NCBI GenBank assembly: GCA_009783355.1
Contig: WRHH01000016.1
Coordinates: forward strand, 1-48,783
DNA from: Synergistaceae bacterium
GTDB lineage: Bacteria > Synergistota > Synergistia > Synergistales > Aminobacteriaceae
DNA length: 48,783 bases
Direction of reading: 5' to 3'
How positions within the stretch are numbered: the stretch's first letter is position 1; each line of letters begins with the position of its first letter. The translations under genes and the position numbers were made by a program. Below, piece by piece: positions 1 to 8,600 of the stretch. The notes beneath the pieces were generated by a model. That model was given only the letters and a program-made list of their open reading frames with translations. It was not told the origin of the DNA and did not search any database.

Positions 1-72
1 GGCGAAAGGATTCGAACCTTCGACCCTCTGCTCCCAAAGCAGATGCGCTAAACCAGGCTGCGCTACGCCCCG
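1..72 (-). tRNA. tRNA-Pro (anticodon TGG), 3' end cut by window edge
   Basis: The reverse strand folds as a tRNA. The acceptor strand begins CGGGGCG at 72, the D arm follows, and the anticodon stem CTGCT/AGCAG encloses the loop TTTGGGA with anticodon TGG at 34-36. The T loop is TTCGAAT. The window ends at tRNA position 69, so the last three acceptor bases, the discriminator and the CCA end are missing. It lies 55 bp downstream of tRNA-Ala on the same strand with no terminator between, so the two are probably cotranscribed. Confidence 0.95.
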
Positions 73-127
73 TTCTACTTCCGAGTAAAAGTCGGCTAAA
101 CAAAATTATAATTGTTTCCCAACCAAA

Positions 128-203
128 TGGTGGAGCTGAGGAGATTCGAACTCCCGGCCTCTTCCGTGCGAGGGAAGCGCGCTCCCAGCTGCGCTACAGC
201 CCC
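128..203 (-). tRNA. tRNA-Ala (anticodon CGC)
   Basis: A complete 76-nt tRNA on the reverse strand. The acceptor stem GGGGCTG/CAGCTCC carries the G3:U70 wobble pair that is the alanine identity element. The anticodon stem CTTCC/GGAAG encloses the loop CTCGCAC, giving anticodon CGC (reads GCG). The T loop is TTCGAAT and the discriminator A plus CCA end is encoded. A consensus promoter lies just upstream. Confidence 0.97.
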
Positions 204-222
204 AGCAAAAACAACAAGGAAA

Positions 223-250
223 ATTATACATTACAATAATTATACGTCAA
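223..250 (-). promoter_or_regulatory. Sigma-70-type promoter of the tRNA-Ala/tRNA-Pro unit
   Basis: Reading leftward, TTGACG (245-250) and TATAAT (223-228) are separated by 16 bp. Transcription would begin about 12 bases before the mature 5' end of tRNA-Ala. The match to the consensus is close to perfect, as usual for stable RNA genes. Confidence 0.8.
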
Positions 251-300
251 GAGGTTTTCTTAAAATAACGTGTTAGCTGAAATGTTCGTTGAAACCATGT

Positions 301-335
301 TGAAAAACAAAAAGAGCGGCAAGACGCCGCCCTTT
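301..335 (-). terminator. Intrinsic terminator of the lectin/InlB-repeat gene
   Basis: On the reverse strand, GGGCGGC, a five-base loop and GCCGCTC (one G.U pair) are followed by a T-rich run. It sits 29 bp after the stop codon at 361. It shares the GGGCGGC core with the terminators of the next two genes. Confidence 0.85.
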
Positions 336-360
336 GATACATTGATATTGGAATTATTAG

Positions 361-2883
361 CTATATATTTGGAACCCACTTGGCATAAAGAGACAAATTC
401 CCGGTTACAAGGATGCTTTGACTAACCGGATAATCAATTCCAAAGCCGTCCGACCTGGAGTTCCAGCAGTTAAATCTATTATCGAGTCTTGTGTAATCCT
501 GACTTTCGATGGTATAGTAAGTATTTGCGTTGACCTTTACTTCTATGACCTCGCCCACGCCACCGTTGGGGAAGTAGGTTATCGTGTACTGCGTCCCCTG
601 ACCATTCTTCCATTGAGCATAGAGAACAAGGTTGCTGGTTACATAAATTGTTTGACCACTTTGATAAGCAGTTCCAGTTCCATTAGGGGCTGTATTCCAG
701 CCGTTTTGAGTGTAATTTGGCCAGTAGTAGCCCTGATCCGATATAGTGTAATAGGAATTAAGGGGTACGGATACTACCTTAATTTCACCAGATCCACCGT
801 TTGGCACGTAGATTACACACGCCATCGGAACTTGTTTCCACTTGGCGTAAAGTACAAGTGAACTTGTTATATAGACTGATTGACCAGGCGAGTAATTAGT
901 TCCAAGTCCGTCCGCTCTTGTATTCCATCCGTCGAAAGCGTATCCCGTTCTGGTGAACGTGTTTTGCCGTATTGTATAGTAGGTGCTAGGATTGACGTTA
1001 TCAACTATGGTAGCCCCGTCGCCGCCATTAGGGTAATAAGTCACCGTCAAACATGCTTTCCACTTGGCGTAAAGAGTGAGGGAAGCGGTCAAATATACGG
1101 ATTGTCCTGGCGTGTAATTTGCGCCTGTGCCGTTCGTATTGGTGTTCCAGCCGTCGAAAACGTATCCTGCCCTTATGAATGTGTTTTGCCGTATTGTATA
1201 GTAGGTGTTAGGGTTGACGTTATCGACAATGGTAGCTCCTGTGCCGCCGTTGGGGTAATAAGTAACTGTCACAGGGCACGCTTTCCACTTGGCGTAAAGA
1301 GTGAGGGAAGTGGTCAGGTAGACGGATTGCCCGGGCGTGTAATTGGCGCCAGTGCCGTTCGCACTGGTGTTCCAACCGTCGAAAACGTATCCTGCCCTTG
1401 TGAACGTGTTTTGCCGGATGGTATAGTAAGTATTAGGGCTGACGTTGTCGACAATGGTAGAGCCTGTGCCGCCGTTGGGGTTATAGGTAACCGTGAGCTT
1501 ATCCTGAGGCAGTTCCTTAAAGGCAACGGCGTTTATTTGTGAGTAAATGCCGGTTGTGCCTGTGAATCCCCAGTATACCTTCGTCCCGCCGAACTGAGTT
1601 GACGTATTTGACACCGTATAGCTGTAAGATTTTCCGTCAAAAGAATAATCAAGCTTTCCGCCCGAACCGGATGGCGTCCAGGAAATGTTGAACGGATACC
1701 ATTTGTTTGTGAGCGTGAATGAGGTATAGTTCTTGTGGTCATTATTCTGAATCTTGGCGGCTGGAGTAACTACAGCAATATGCGGCGCTTTGTATTTGAC
1801 TGGGTCATTCACGCACTCATCTGAGCCTGAGTTAATTGAGTTGCCTATTACATCAAGCTCAATTGAAAGAGCTTTCTTTATGTAGTTGACGCCGTAGACG
1901 CCCAACCCGGCGCCTATTGTGCCTCCGGTATGTGAAAACGCCTTAAGGCCGCGGGTGTCGTTATGCATCGTAAACGTTATCCCGTCAGCCTCGTCTTTTT
2001 CATTATTGCCGGATTTGTGATACATGTAGACATATGTTTCAATCTTGAAGGGCTTTGTGAGGTCAATTGTATCATTTGCCCATGCGGCGCCGCATTGATA
2101 TTCTCTGTCCTCGTTCAGCAGGATGACGTTCTGGTAATAAGGGTCATAGGCTGAGTTTTTGACGTTATTGAATTTGCCTCTGACGCTAGTGCCGGAAGGC
2201 GGAGTTACACGATAGCCTGCGTTGCCTGTACCGGCGCCTGTGCCGGTGTATAGCTTCAATTCAACGATATTAAATACATCCGGCATACCGGAATTACCGG
2301 TGATGCGGAAATACTTGTACGCTTTGTTGGCTATAAGCCCTTCAGCTTCCGTGACGTATACCATTCCGTAAGGGTAGTAGTTTTCCTCTCTGACATAATC
2401 AATGGTATAGAGCGTAGTGTAGTTTACACCGTTGTCAGAACCCTGAAATTGTGCTTTTAAAAGGCGGTTTGCGGAATAGCCCTTGCGCCCTGTATAAGCT
2501 ATTGACGTAACTTTTTGCGCGCTCTTAAACTCAACCCCCGCATAACCTAGCTTCGCTCCGTCAAAATAACTGGCGCCTGTTTCCCAGTCGCCTTTTTTTG
2601 AGTCGAAAGCAGCGCGGTAGTCGACATTATTGAAAGAATAGCTGCTGTTTGACGACCAACCGCCTGTCCCGAATACAGCAGCGACATACGAATGATTATT
2701 AACGACTGTACGTCCCTGTGTACCTGAAACAGTCGTAGCTCCAAATTGCAGGTTACCTGTTACTTCCGTATACCCCGGCATGGCGTATGCAGCCTGTACG
2801 TTACATACGATAGGCGCGATTAGCGCGCTTATGAGAATGGCTATGAACATAAGCCTAAAGGTTCTATATTGATGTTTCTTCAA
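361..2883 (-). CDS. Secreted discoidin/L-type-lectin protein with five InlB B-repeats
   Basis: This is an 840-residue predicted adhesin. A signal peptide (MKK, a hydrophobic run, cleavage near residue 33) is followed at about 40-215 by a discoidin-like (F5/8 type C) carbohydrate-binding fold ending YKYFRITGNSG...VELKLYTG. At about 222-457 there is an L-type (legume-like) bacterial lectin domain with the ADGITFTMHND and LSIELDVIGN strands. Five Listeria/Bacteroides-type B-repeats (PF09479) follow to the C-terminus, each starting TVTY.PNGG and ending LYAKW. No LPXTG, membrane anchor or autotransporter domain is seen; the protein ends LYAKWVPNI. The TTG start at 2883 is preferred over an upstream ATG (2898) because that ATG lies inside the Shine-Dalgarno sequence. 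Its final repeats are nearly identical in DNA to those of the next gene, so recent duplication or gene conversion is likely. A role in attachment to glycans is inference. Confidence 0.85.
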   Translation of the reverse strand: MKKHQYRTFRLMFIAILISALIAPIVCNVQAAYAMPGYTEVTGNLQFGATTVSGTQGRTVVNNHSYVAAVFGTGGWSSNSSYSFNNVDYRAAFDSKKGDWETGASYFDGAKLGYAGVEFKSAQKVTSIAYTGRKGYSANRLLKAQFQGSDNGVNYTTLYTIDYVREENYYPYGMVYVTEAEGLIANKAYKYFRITGNSGMPDVFNIVELKLYTGTGAGTGNAGYRVTPPSGTSVRGKFNNVKNSAYDPYYQNVILLNEDREYQCGAAWANDTIDLTKPFKIETYVYMYHKSGNNEKDEADGITFTMHNDTRGLKAFSHTGGTIGAGLGVYGVNYIKKALSIELDVIGNSINSGSDECVNDPVKYKAPHIAVVTPAAKIQNNDHKNYTSFTLTNKWYPFNISWTPSGSGGKLDYSFDGKSYSYTVSNTSTQFGGTKVYWGFTGTTGIYSQINAVAFKELPQDKLTVTYNPNGGTGSTIVDNVSPNTYYTIRQNTFTRAGYVFDGWNTSANGTGANYTPGQSVYLTTSLTLYAKWKACPVTVTYYPNGGTGATIVDNVNPNTYYTIRQNTFIRAGYVFDGWNTNTNGTGANYTPGQSVYLTASLTLYAKWKACLTVTYYPNGGDGATIVDNVNPSTYYTIRQNTFTRTGYAFDGWNTRADGLGTNYSPGQSVYITSSLVLYAKWKQVPMACVIYVPNGGSGEIKVVSVPLNSYYTISDQGYYWPNYTQNGWNTAPNGTGTAYQSGQTIYVTSNLVLYAQWKNGQGTQYTITYFPNGGVGEVIEVKVNANTYYTIESQDYTRLDNRFNCWNSRSDGFGIDYPVSQSILVTGNLSLYAKWVPNI

Positions 2884-2898
2884 AATAATTCCCTCCAT
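2881..2898 (-). promoter_or_regulatory. Shine-Dalgarno that decides a TTG start
   Basis: The reverse strand reads ATGGAGGGAATTATTTTG. The GGAGGG (2891-2896) begins with the G of the ATG at 2898, so that ATG cannot use it. The TTG at 2881-2883 lies 7 nt downstream of it and yields a clean MKKHQYRTF signal peptide. Confidence 0.75.
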
Positions 2899-3281
2899 TT
2901 TCTTAAAAGAAATTGTTGCCTCACTATTATGAAAGCAATATTGATAATGTATTATAAATTATAATTATTGCTTTGCCATATGAACCATCATGACCCAAAC
3001 TCAAACCAAAATCTCATCTGTTTCAATTTGGCGTTGCAAAAAACCACCTACATACGAACATCTTCGCGCCTCTTCACACGCTCATAAAAATAATCAAACG
3101 ACCGCCTCCTTCTCAAGATTTGCAAATGAGCTATTGCTTCATGCGAAATCTCCAGGCTTCACAATTCACTAACTACACTGCTACACGCTAATCACGAGAA
3201 GTGAATTAACGTTTGTTTACTATATAATTTTCTCATAATTTCAATAATTAGTAAAGTTGCTAGAAAAGTAATAAAAGGGGA
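2884..3281. other. A/T-rich intergenic region upstream of the lectin gene
   Basis: About 400 bp without a convincing gene. A/T-rich TATAAT-like stretches near 2950-2970 could hold the leftward promoter, but no good -35 was found. AACGTTTGTT at 3208-3217 recurs at 5356-5365, upstream of the second adhesin gene. A 60-codon rightward frame at 2990-3172 has no Shine-Dalgarno or recognisable product. Confidence 0.4.
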
Positions 3282-3313
3282 AGCAAGAAAAAGGGCGGCT
3301 TCTAGCCGCCCTT
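3282..3313 (-). terminator. Intrinsic terminator of the second adhesin gene
   Basis: The reverse strand forms an 11-bp perfect stem, AAAGGGCGGCT with AGCCGCCCTTT around a three-base loop (3289-3313), followed by TTCTTGC. It lies about 30 bp past the stop codon at 3342. Confidence 0.85.
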
Positions 3314-3341
3314 TGACACATAGTTATTGGAATTATGTAAA

Positions 3342-5177
3342 CTAAATGTTTGGCATCCACTTGGCATAAAGAGATAAATTTCCGGTCACAAGGATGCTTT
3401 CACCTACCGAATAATCAGTTCCAAAGCCGTTCGGATTGGTGTTCCAGCCGTTAAATCTATGATCGTTTCTCCAGTAATCCTGACTTTCGATGGTATAGTA
3501 AGTATTTGCGTTGACCTTTACTTCTATGACCTCGCCCACGCCTCCGTTGGGGTAATAGGTTATCGTGTACTGCGTGCCATTGCCATTCTTCCACTGAGCA
3601 AAAAGTGGTAGCGGAACGTTCGATATGTAGACAACTTGACCGCTTTGGTATTGAGTTCCTGTGCCGTTAGGCTGTGTGTTCCAGCCGTTCTGGGTGTAAT
3701 TTGGCGGCCAGGTGTATCCCTGATCAGAGATAGTGTAGAGAGAATACATGGGGACGTCTACTACCTTCATTTCTCCAATGCCGCCGTTAGGAAAATAAAA
3801 CACTTGCGTCATTGGCGCCTGTTTCCATCTGGCGAAAAGGGTGAGCGGGCTTGTCAAATAAACAACTTGCCCCGGTGAATAACTAACGCCTGTGCCATCC
3901 GCCTTGGTGTTCCATCCGTCAAATGTGTGATTTTGCAGTTCGTAGCCCGGGTTTTGCCTGATGGTATAGTAAGTATTAGGCATGACGTCATCCACTATTA
4001 TAGTCCCTGTGCCGCCGTTTGGATCATACGTTACCTTTATCGGAGTCACGACTCTGTTGTACAAGTGGGTAATGGTCTTGGTTTCGCCTGCTTGGACTGT
4101 GCCGGAAATTGGGTCGCTTCCGGGGGCTAATCCGATATAGTTATAACCTGTGAAGCTCCCTGCGTTATAAGGTCCGTAATTACCGGGGTTGACGGTATAG
4201 TTGTCCTGCCTCAGAATAGTCCCGTCGACAGCATCCCTATGGATTACGTTGATAGTTCCCTTAGTCTCAAAGATGCCTGACCCAACCCACAGTGCCGGAT
4301 ACACAAGCCCATGCTCGTCAATTGCGCCGGTATTTACAATAAACGGGCAATTGGAAGGGCCCATAATATAAGAAGCAGGTACGCAAGTCAGGTTAATCTG
4401 GAATGTCCTCGGATCGTGCGCCGCGCCCAAAGCCCCCGCCATAGGCCAGCTGCCGCAACTGCTGTCGCCAGGGGAACGCAGCCACATGGCAAAGGTCATC
4501 TTCGTGCTCTGATACGACGGGATATTAATTTTGCAGTAGTTTGCCTGCGCGATGAACGAGCTTGGGAAGCTGGCGGGAACTGCATACCGCAAGAAATGAA
4601 ACTTTGACAGGAAATTCGCGGATTCGGTGTAGCTCAACGCGAAAGCGACGTCGTTACCTGCTCCGACCTGAAAAATTGTCGGGCAGCTGAAACCGTCGAA
4701 CATCGAAAAAAATGGGTTACAACTTGTGCCGAGGACCATCGTCGCATTACTTAACACAGAGAAACTGCGCAGTCTGGCATTAAAGGCAAGTTTATCAGCC
4801 GTACCGAAAGCGTATCCGTTGAACCATGCGTTGATGTGGTCGCGTACTTTGGACTTATTATAATTGGTGTAATCATTATTTGAGCCGTTGTATGCGCAGT
4901 ACTGAAAAGCAGGTTCTCCGCAACGTCCATTCGGGTAGATATTGATATAATTTGCTCGCACAATCAGCGAATACCCGTCGTTTCTGGCGATTTCAACCCA
5001 GTTGGATATATCGCCTGTCATGTTTGGAGTAAGGATCCTTCCGTCAACAGCGGTCGGGAAGGGGGCAAAAGTCGCTTCAGAAGTAACTAAAAAAGCGCTC
5101 TGAAATAAAAATACCACTAGAAACATTATTGCCACGCTAAAAACCTTTCTGTTTTTAGCTATCAAATTCACACTCAT
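3342..5177 (-). CDS. Secreted DUF6273-like/MucBP/InlB-repeat protein
   Basis: A 611-residue surface or secreted protein. A signal peptide (residues 1-35) is followed by a DUF6273-like domain at about 43-290. It opens DGRILTPNMTGDISNWVEIA, contains AFALSYTESANF and WLRSPG, and closes GLVYPALWVGSGIF. Residues about 292-375 look like a MucBP-type module (INVIHRDAVDGTILRQDNYT...), and three InlB B-repeats run to the end, LYAKWMPNI. No sorting signal or C-terminal membrane segment is present. The last repeats match those of the neighbouring lectin gene almost base for base. The ATG at 5177 has only a weak upstream AAGAG. It has its own terminator and lies in a same-strand cluster with two related genes. 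The family's biochemical role is unknown; an adhesive or matrix role is inferred from the repeats. Confidence 0.8.
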   Translation of the reverse strand: MSVNLIAKNRKVFSVAIMFLVVFLFQSAFLVTSEATFAPFPTAVDGRILTPNMTGDISNWVEIARNDGYSLIVRANYINIYPNGRCGEPAFQYCAYNGSNNDYTNYNKSKVRDHINAWFNGYAFGTADKLAFNARLRSFSVLSNATMVLGTSCNPFFSMFDGFSCPTIFQVGAGNDVAFALSYTESANFLSKFHFLRYAVPASFPSSFIAQANYCKINIPSYQSTKMTFAMWLRSPGDSSCGSWPMAGALGAAHDPRTFQINLTCVPASYIMGPSNCPFIVNTGAIDEHGLVYPALWVGSGIFETKGTINVIHRDAVDGTILRQDNYTVNPGNYGPYNAGSFTGYNYIGLAPGSDPISGTVQAGETKTITHLYNRVVTPIKVTYDPNGGTGTIIVDDVMPNTYYTIRQNPGYELQNHTFDGWNTKADGTGVSYSPGQVVYLTSPLTLFARWKQAPMTQVFYFPNGGIGEMKVVDVPMYSLYTISDQGYTWPPNYTQNGWNTQPNGTGTQYQSGQVVYISNVPLPLFAQWKNGNGTQYTITYYPNGGVGEVIEVKVNANTYYTIESQDYWRNDHRFNGWNTNPNGFGTDYSVGESILVTGNLSLYAKWMPNI

Positions 5178-5402
5178 TTTTCACACTCTTTTCTCATTAT
5201 AATATTGTTAATACATTGAAAAATGCATTAACATAATTCCAGCAATTATATTGATGAAACTATTGTTCAATTTAAACATACTGAAAATCTGATGTCAAGG
5301 AATTGAGTATTTCAAACAAAAAGATAAAGCATTCATAAATTTCAGCCAATAAGTAAACGTTTGTTAATTACTTAATCTAAGCAAATTAATATTCATTTAC
5401 TC
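5178..5402. other. A/T-rich gap upstream of the second adhesin gene
   Basis: No gene is seen. Reading leftward, TATAAT-like sequence about 20-30 bp before the start codon is a possible -10 without a clear -35. AACGTTTGTT at 5356-5365 matches a site upstream of the lectin gene. No structured RNA was recognised. Confidence 0.4.
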
Positions 5403-5433
5403 AAAAAAAAGAGGGCGACATAACGCCGCCCTC
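5403..5433 (-). terminator. Intrinsic terminator of the third adhesin gene
   Basis: Reading leftward, GAGGGCG (5427-5433), a nine-base loop and CGCCCTC (5411-5417) are followed by eight T residues. It lies about 60 bp after the stop codon at 5493. Confidence 0.9.
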
Positions 5434-5492
5434 TAGTAAATATGTACTATATAATATATCCTTCTAATCCTACATGTAATAAGCGTTGCGCT

Positions 5493-8453
5493 CTATATTT
5501 TAGGAATCCATTTAGCGTAAAGAACGAGGCTGCCGGTCATTGTGTAGCTTTGATTAACTGTGTAATTTAAGCCTAAGCCGTCCGCCCTTGTGTTCCAGCC
5601 GTCAAATTGGTAATATGGCCTTGTGTAACCCTGATCTTTAATTTTATAGAGATTACCAAAGAAGGTAGGATCTATTACAGATTCACCAATACCGCCGTTT
5701 GGATGATAAGTTACAGTGAAAGCATTTGGTTTCCACTGCGCGTAAAGTTCAACGGAACCTTCTATTGTAATACCTAAACCAGGTAAATAACTTACGCCGC
5801 TGCCGTCAGGTTTTGTATTCCATTCGACTATGCTAAACCCGTTCATAGTGAACGCTTGGTTACGGATATTATACATTTCATCATAAACTACATCATCAAT
5901 AATGGCGCCTTCCGTTCCTACATTTGGATAATAAGTAATGGTGTGAGGATTCGGTTCCCAATGTGTGAAAAGTACAATATCATCGTCTATTATAATATCC
6001 TCACCAGGCAAATAACTTTTGCCGTCAGAGGTTTTCCACTCGACTATACTATACCCTTTCTTCTCGAACACATTATCAAGGATTCTATACTCATCATCAT
6101 ACTTAACATAATCAGTAGAGATATCGCCATTTTCGGTATTATAGTATTTCACTGTTTGAGGTTTCGGTTCCCAATGCGTGAAAAGGACAACATCATCGTC
6201 TATTATAATATCTTCACCAGGTAAATAACTTTTACCATCAGAGGTTTTCCACTCGACTATAATATACCCTTTCTTCTCGAACACATCTCCACGAATTTTA
6301 TACTCATCATCATATTTAACATATTCAGTATAAACCTCTCCATTTTCGGTATTGTAATATTTCACTGTTTGAGTATTCGGCTCCCAATTTGTGTAAAGTA
6401 CAATATCATTGTCTATTGTTATTTCATCACCGGGCAAATAGCTTTTACCATCATCGGTTATCCACTTGGTTATGCTATACCCTTTCTTGGAGAACACTTC
6501 TCCAAGGATATTATACTTTCTATTGTATTCGGCATAATCGGAATAGACCTCGCCCGTATCGGTATTATGATATTTCACTTCGAAAACATTTAGTTCCCAA
6601 TGTGCGTAAAGGTTCATAGAACGGGTTATAAAAATTTCTTCATCAGGGTCGTAGTATTCATTATCGTCTTCCTCTTGGGGATAGTCGCTCCAAAACTTGA
6701 AACTATGCCCGCCCCTTGTGAAATTCAGATCATCGCTTTCGGGGCTTCTAATAGTATAGTAATCGCCATATACGACATCATCAGAAACGGTATCGCCAAT
6801 TCCGCCGTTAGGATGATACGTTACTGACATATCGTCATAAAAGATGCCGTCGCCGACCCAGACCGCAGGATATACAAGTCCGTATTCCGAGTAATGCCCG
6901 TTTACTTGTTCTACATGAACCTGAAACTGAAAAACCGTACCATTTGTATAGGATCCGCTATGACCGTTTCCTATTGCCGCTGCTTTACCGATTTTGTCGC
7001 CCGGCGAGCGCAGCCACATACCGAATAAGTAATCTGTAGGCATATCAATTTTCTTGTAGTTCTTTTGGGCAAGAGGGTCGCTGGGTATGATAGCTACAGA
7101 ACTATCATACTCATAGCGAGAATTGGAGCAGAAGCTTGCGGCTTCGCCGTAGCTCAACGCAAAAGCGGAGTCCTCGCCAACGCCCTTTTTGTAGATTGTC
7201 GGCACGCTCCAACCGGAGCCAATTGAGCTTGGCGCGCAACCTGAGCCGAGATTGTGCTTCGCGTCGCTGTATACAGCATGTTTGCGAATCCTGGCGTCCT
7301 CGCTCAGAATATCGGCCGAGCCTACTAATTCGCTATTGAACCAGGTGTTGATAAAATTGCGTACATATGACTTGTTATAATTACTTTTCTCATTATCATT
7401 TTTGCCGAAATCTGTACGATTCCAATTCGGATCCTCCTTATGCCTTCCTTCATTGATGACGATGTTCTTCTCGCGCACTATCAAGGAATAGCTTACTTTT
7501 CCGGATTTGTCCTTCATCGTCGCTATTTCAACCCAGTTTGATTTCGTGTCGCCTGTCCTGTCCTTGCTGAGTATCCTGCCGTCTGCTATGCTAATTGTGT
7601 TCAGTTTTATGCTCTTTCTTCTCGTTACGTCTTCAAAGATTTTCGATTTAACCCACATAGCCGGATAGATAATCCCTCTTTCACCATTATTAGTAGTGAT
7701 ATTAAATTGATGAACACTGCCACTGTGAAGCATTGCTCCTGCTTTTTCACTTAGATTGCCCGGCGAGCGCAGCCACATGCCATAAGGCGCTGTCGTCGGC
7801 ATATTTATTTTCCTGAAATTTTCAATCGCAGTGGCATTACTACCCTTATAACCGCTTGTTTTATTATAATATTCCATTGAACAGAAGTTTGCCGCTTCGC
7901 CGAAACTCAGAGCGAAAGCGATGTCATCGCCTTCGCCTACCTGATATGTGGTCGGTTTGCTGTATCCGTCGGTCAATGATTGAGATTCAGCAACAGATCC
8001 GATGCGTTTGCTCAATGTGCCATAGCTATACACCGCGTAGTCGCGAAGCCTTGCATTGGCGGGCAGAGAATCAGCCCCGCCGGTAACTCTGTTGTTGAAC
8101 CAGTCGTTGATATAAGTGCGGGCAGAAGAGTGTTCGTAGATGCTTGTCGCGCCGTACGTTATGTATTGATATTGCAGGTTGCCCGCATTATTCGAAGATA
8201 TATTAAGGAAATTCTTGCGTAGGATCAGGGAATATTCTCCGTTTCTCGCTATCTCCACCCAATCTGACGTATCTCCAGCCATTTTCTTAGTAAGAGTCCT
8301 ACCGTCAACGACTCTTGGATCTCCTTTGACGACATCAGGCCACATATTAACTTCCGCGCGCGCGGGTTCAATCAATAATATACATGATAAAAATATAACA
8401 ACAGTAATTGCAGTACTCCAAAAACTTAAACTTTTAATTATTCTCTTTTTCAT
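5493..8453 (-). CDS. Secreted protein with two DUF6273-like domains and six InlB-type repeats
   Basis: A 986-residue protein with a lysine-rich start and hydrophobic signal peptide ending near ARAEVN. Two homologous DUF6273-like domains follow (about 45-285 and 295-560). Each has DGR(T/I)L, a WVEIA strand, AFALS(F/Y)GEA, MWLRSPG and a closing YPA(M/V)WV. Six InlB B-type repeats then fill about 560-986. Repeats 2-4 are an acidic, divergent subtype (VKYYNTENGEVYTEY...DGKSYLPG) that is almost identical internally, indicating in-gene amplification; the flanking repeats are the canonical PNGG type. It ends LYAKWIPKI like its two neighbours, with no anchor. The ATG at 8453 is chosen because AGAAAGGA lies 9 nt upstream of it, whereas an ATG at 8462 directly abuts that site. 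A SARP-type operator/promoter candidate precedes it. Confidence 0.82.
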   Translation of the reverse strand: MKKRIIKSLSFWSTAITVVIFLSCILLIEPARAEVNMWPDVVKGDPRVVDGRTLTKKMAGDTSDWVEIARNGEYSLILRKNFLNISSNNAGNLQYQYITYGATSIYEHSSARTYINDWFNNRVTGGADSLPANARLRDYAVYSYGTLSKRIGSVAESQSLTDGYSKPTTYQVGEGDDIAFALSFGEAANFCSMEYYNKTSGYKGSNATAIENFRKINMPTTAPYGMWLRSPGNLSEKAGAMLHSGSVHQFNITTNNGERGIIYPAMWVKSKIFEDVTRRKSIKLNTISIADGRILSKDRTGDTKSNWVEIATMKDKSGKVSYSLIVREKNIVINEGRHKEDPNWNRTDFGKNDNEKSNYNKSYVRNFINTWFNSELVGSADILSEDARIRKHAVYSDAKHNLGSGCAPSSIGSGWSVPTIYKKGVGEDSAFALSYGEAASFCSNSRYEYDSSVAIIPSDPLAQKNYKKIDMPTDYLFGMWLRSPGDKIGKAAAIGNGHSGSYTNGTVFQFQVHVEQVNGHYSEYGLVYPAVWVGDGIFYDDMSVTYHPNGGIGDTVSDDVVYGDYYTIRSPESDDLNFTRGGHSFKFWSDYPQEEDDNEYYDPDEEIFITRSMNLYAHWELNVFEVKYHNTDTGEVYSDYAEYNRKYNILGEVFSKKGYSITKWITDDGKSYLPGDEITIDNDIVLYTNWEPNTQTVKYYNTENGEVYTEYVKYDDEYKIRGDVFEKKGYIIVEWKTSDGKSYLPGEDIIIDDDVVLFTHWEPKPQTVKYYNTENGDISTDYVKYDDEYRILDNVFEKKGYSIVEWKTSDGKSYLPGEDIIIDDDIVLFTHWEPNPHTITYYPNVGTEGAIIDDVVYDEMYNIRNQAFTMNGFSIVEWNTKPDGSGVSYLPGLGITIEGSVELYAQWKPNAFTVTYHPNGGIGESVIDPTFFGNLYKIKDQGYTRPYYQFDGWNTRADGLGLNYTVNQSYTMTGSLVLYAKWIPKI

Positions 8454-8600
8454 TTTTTTCATTCCTTTCTACAATAATAAAGATAAAAACCACAATAATA
8501 ATTCCTGACTTAAAACACGCGCTGCTTTACTTATCGGTAATTCTTCCCTCCTTGTTCATTAAGATTAATTTTGTTTCCACGTAATTCTGAGCTTTTTTGT
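8454..8600. other. 5' leader of the third adhesin gene
   Basis: About 145 bp between the putative -10 at 8601-8606 and the start codon, with the Shine-Dalgarno at 8463-8470. No terminator, riboswitch or reading frame is recognised. The remainder of the gap (8636-8783) is featureless A/T-rich sequence downstream of the SARP gene. Confidence 0.4.

Noticed and set aside
73-127. TATAAT-like sequence between the two tRNA genes as a separate promoter
   Set aside because: No -35 at proper spacing; cotranscription from the promoter upstream of tRNA-Ala is simpler.
880-1542. 220-codon rightward open frame inside the lectin gene
   Set aside because: It is antisense to the InlB repeats and owes its length to the repetitive coding sequence; it shows the repeat period and no start signal or recognisable product.
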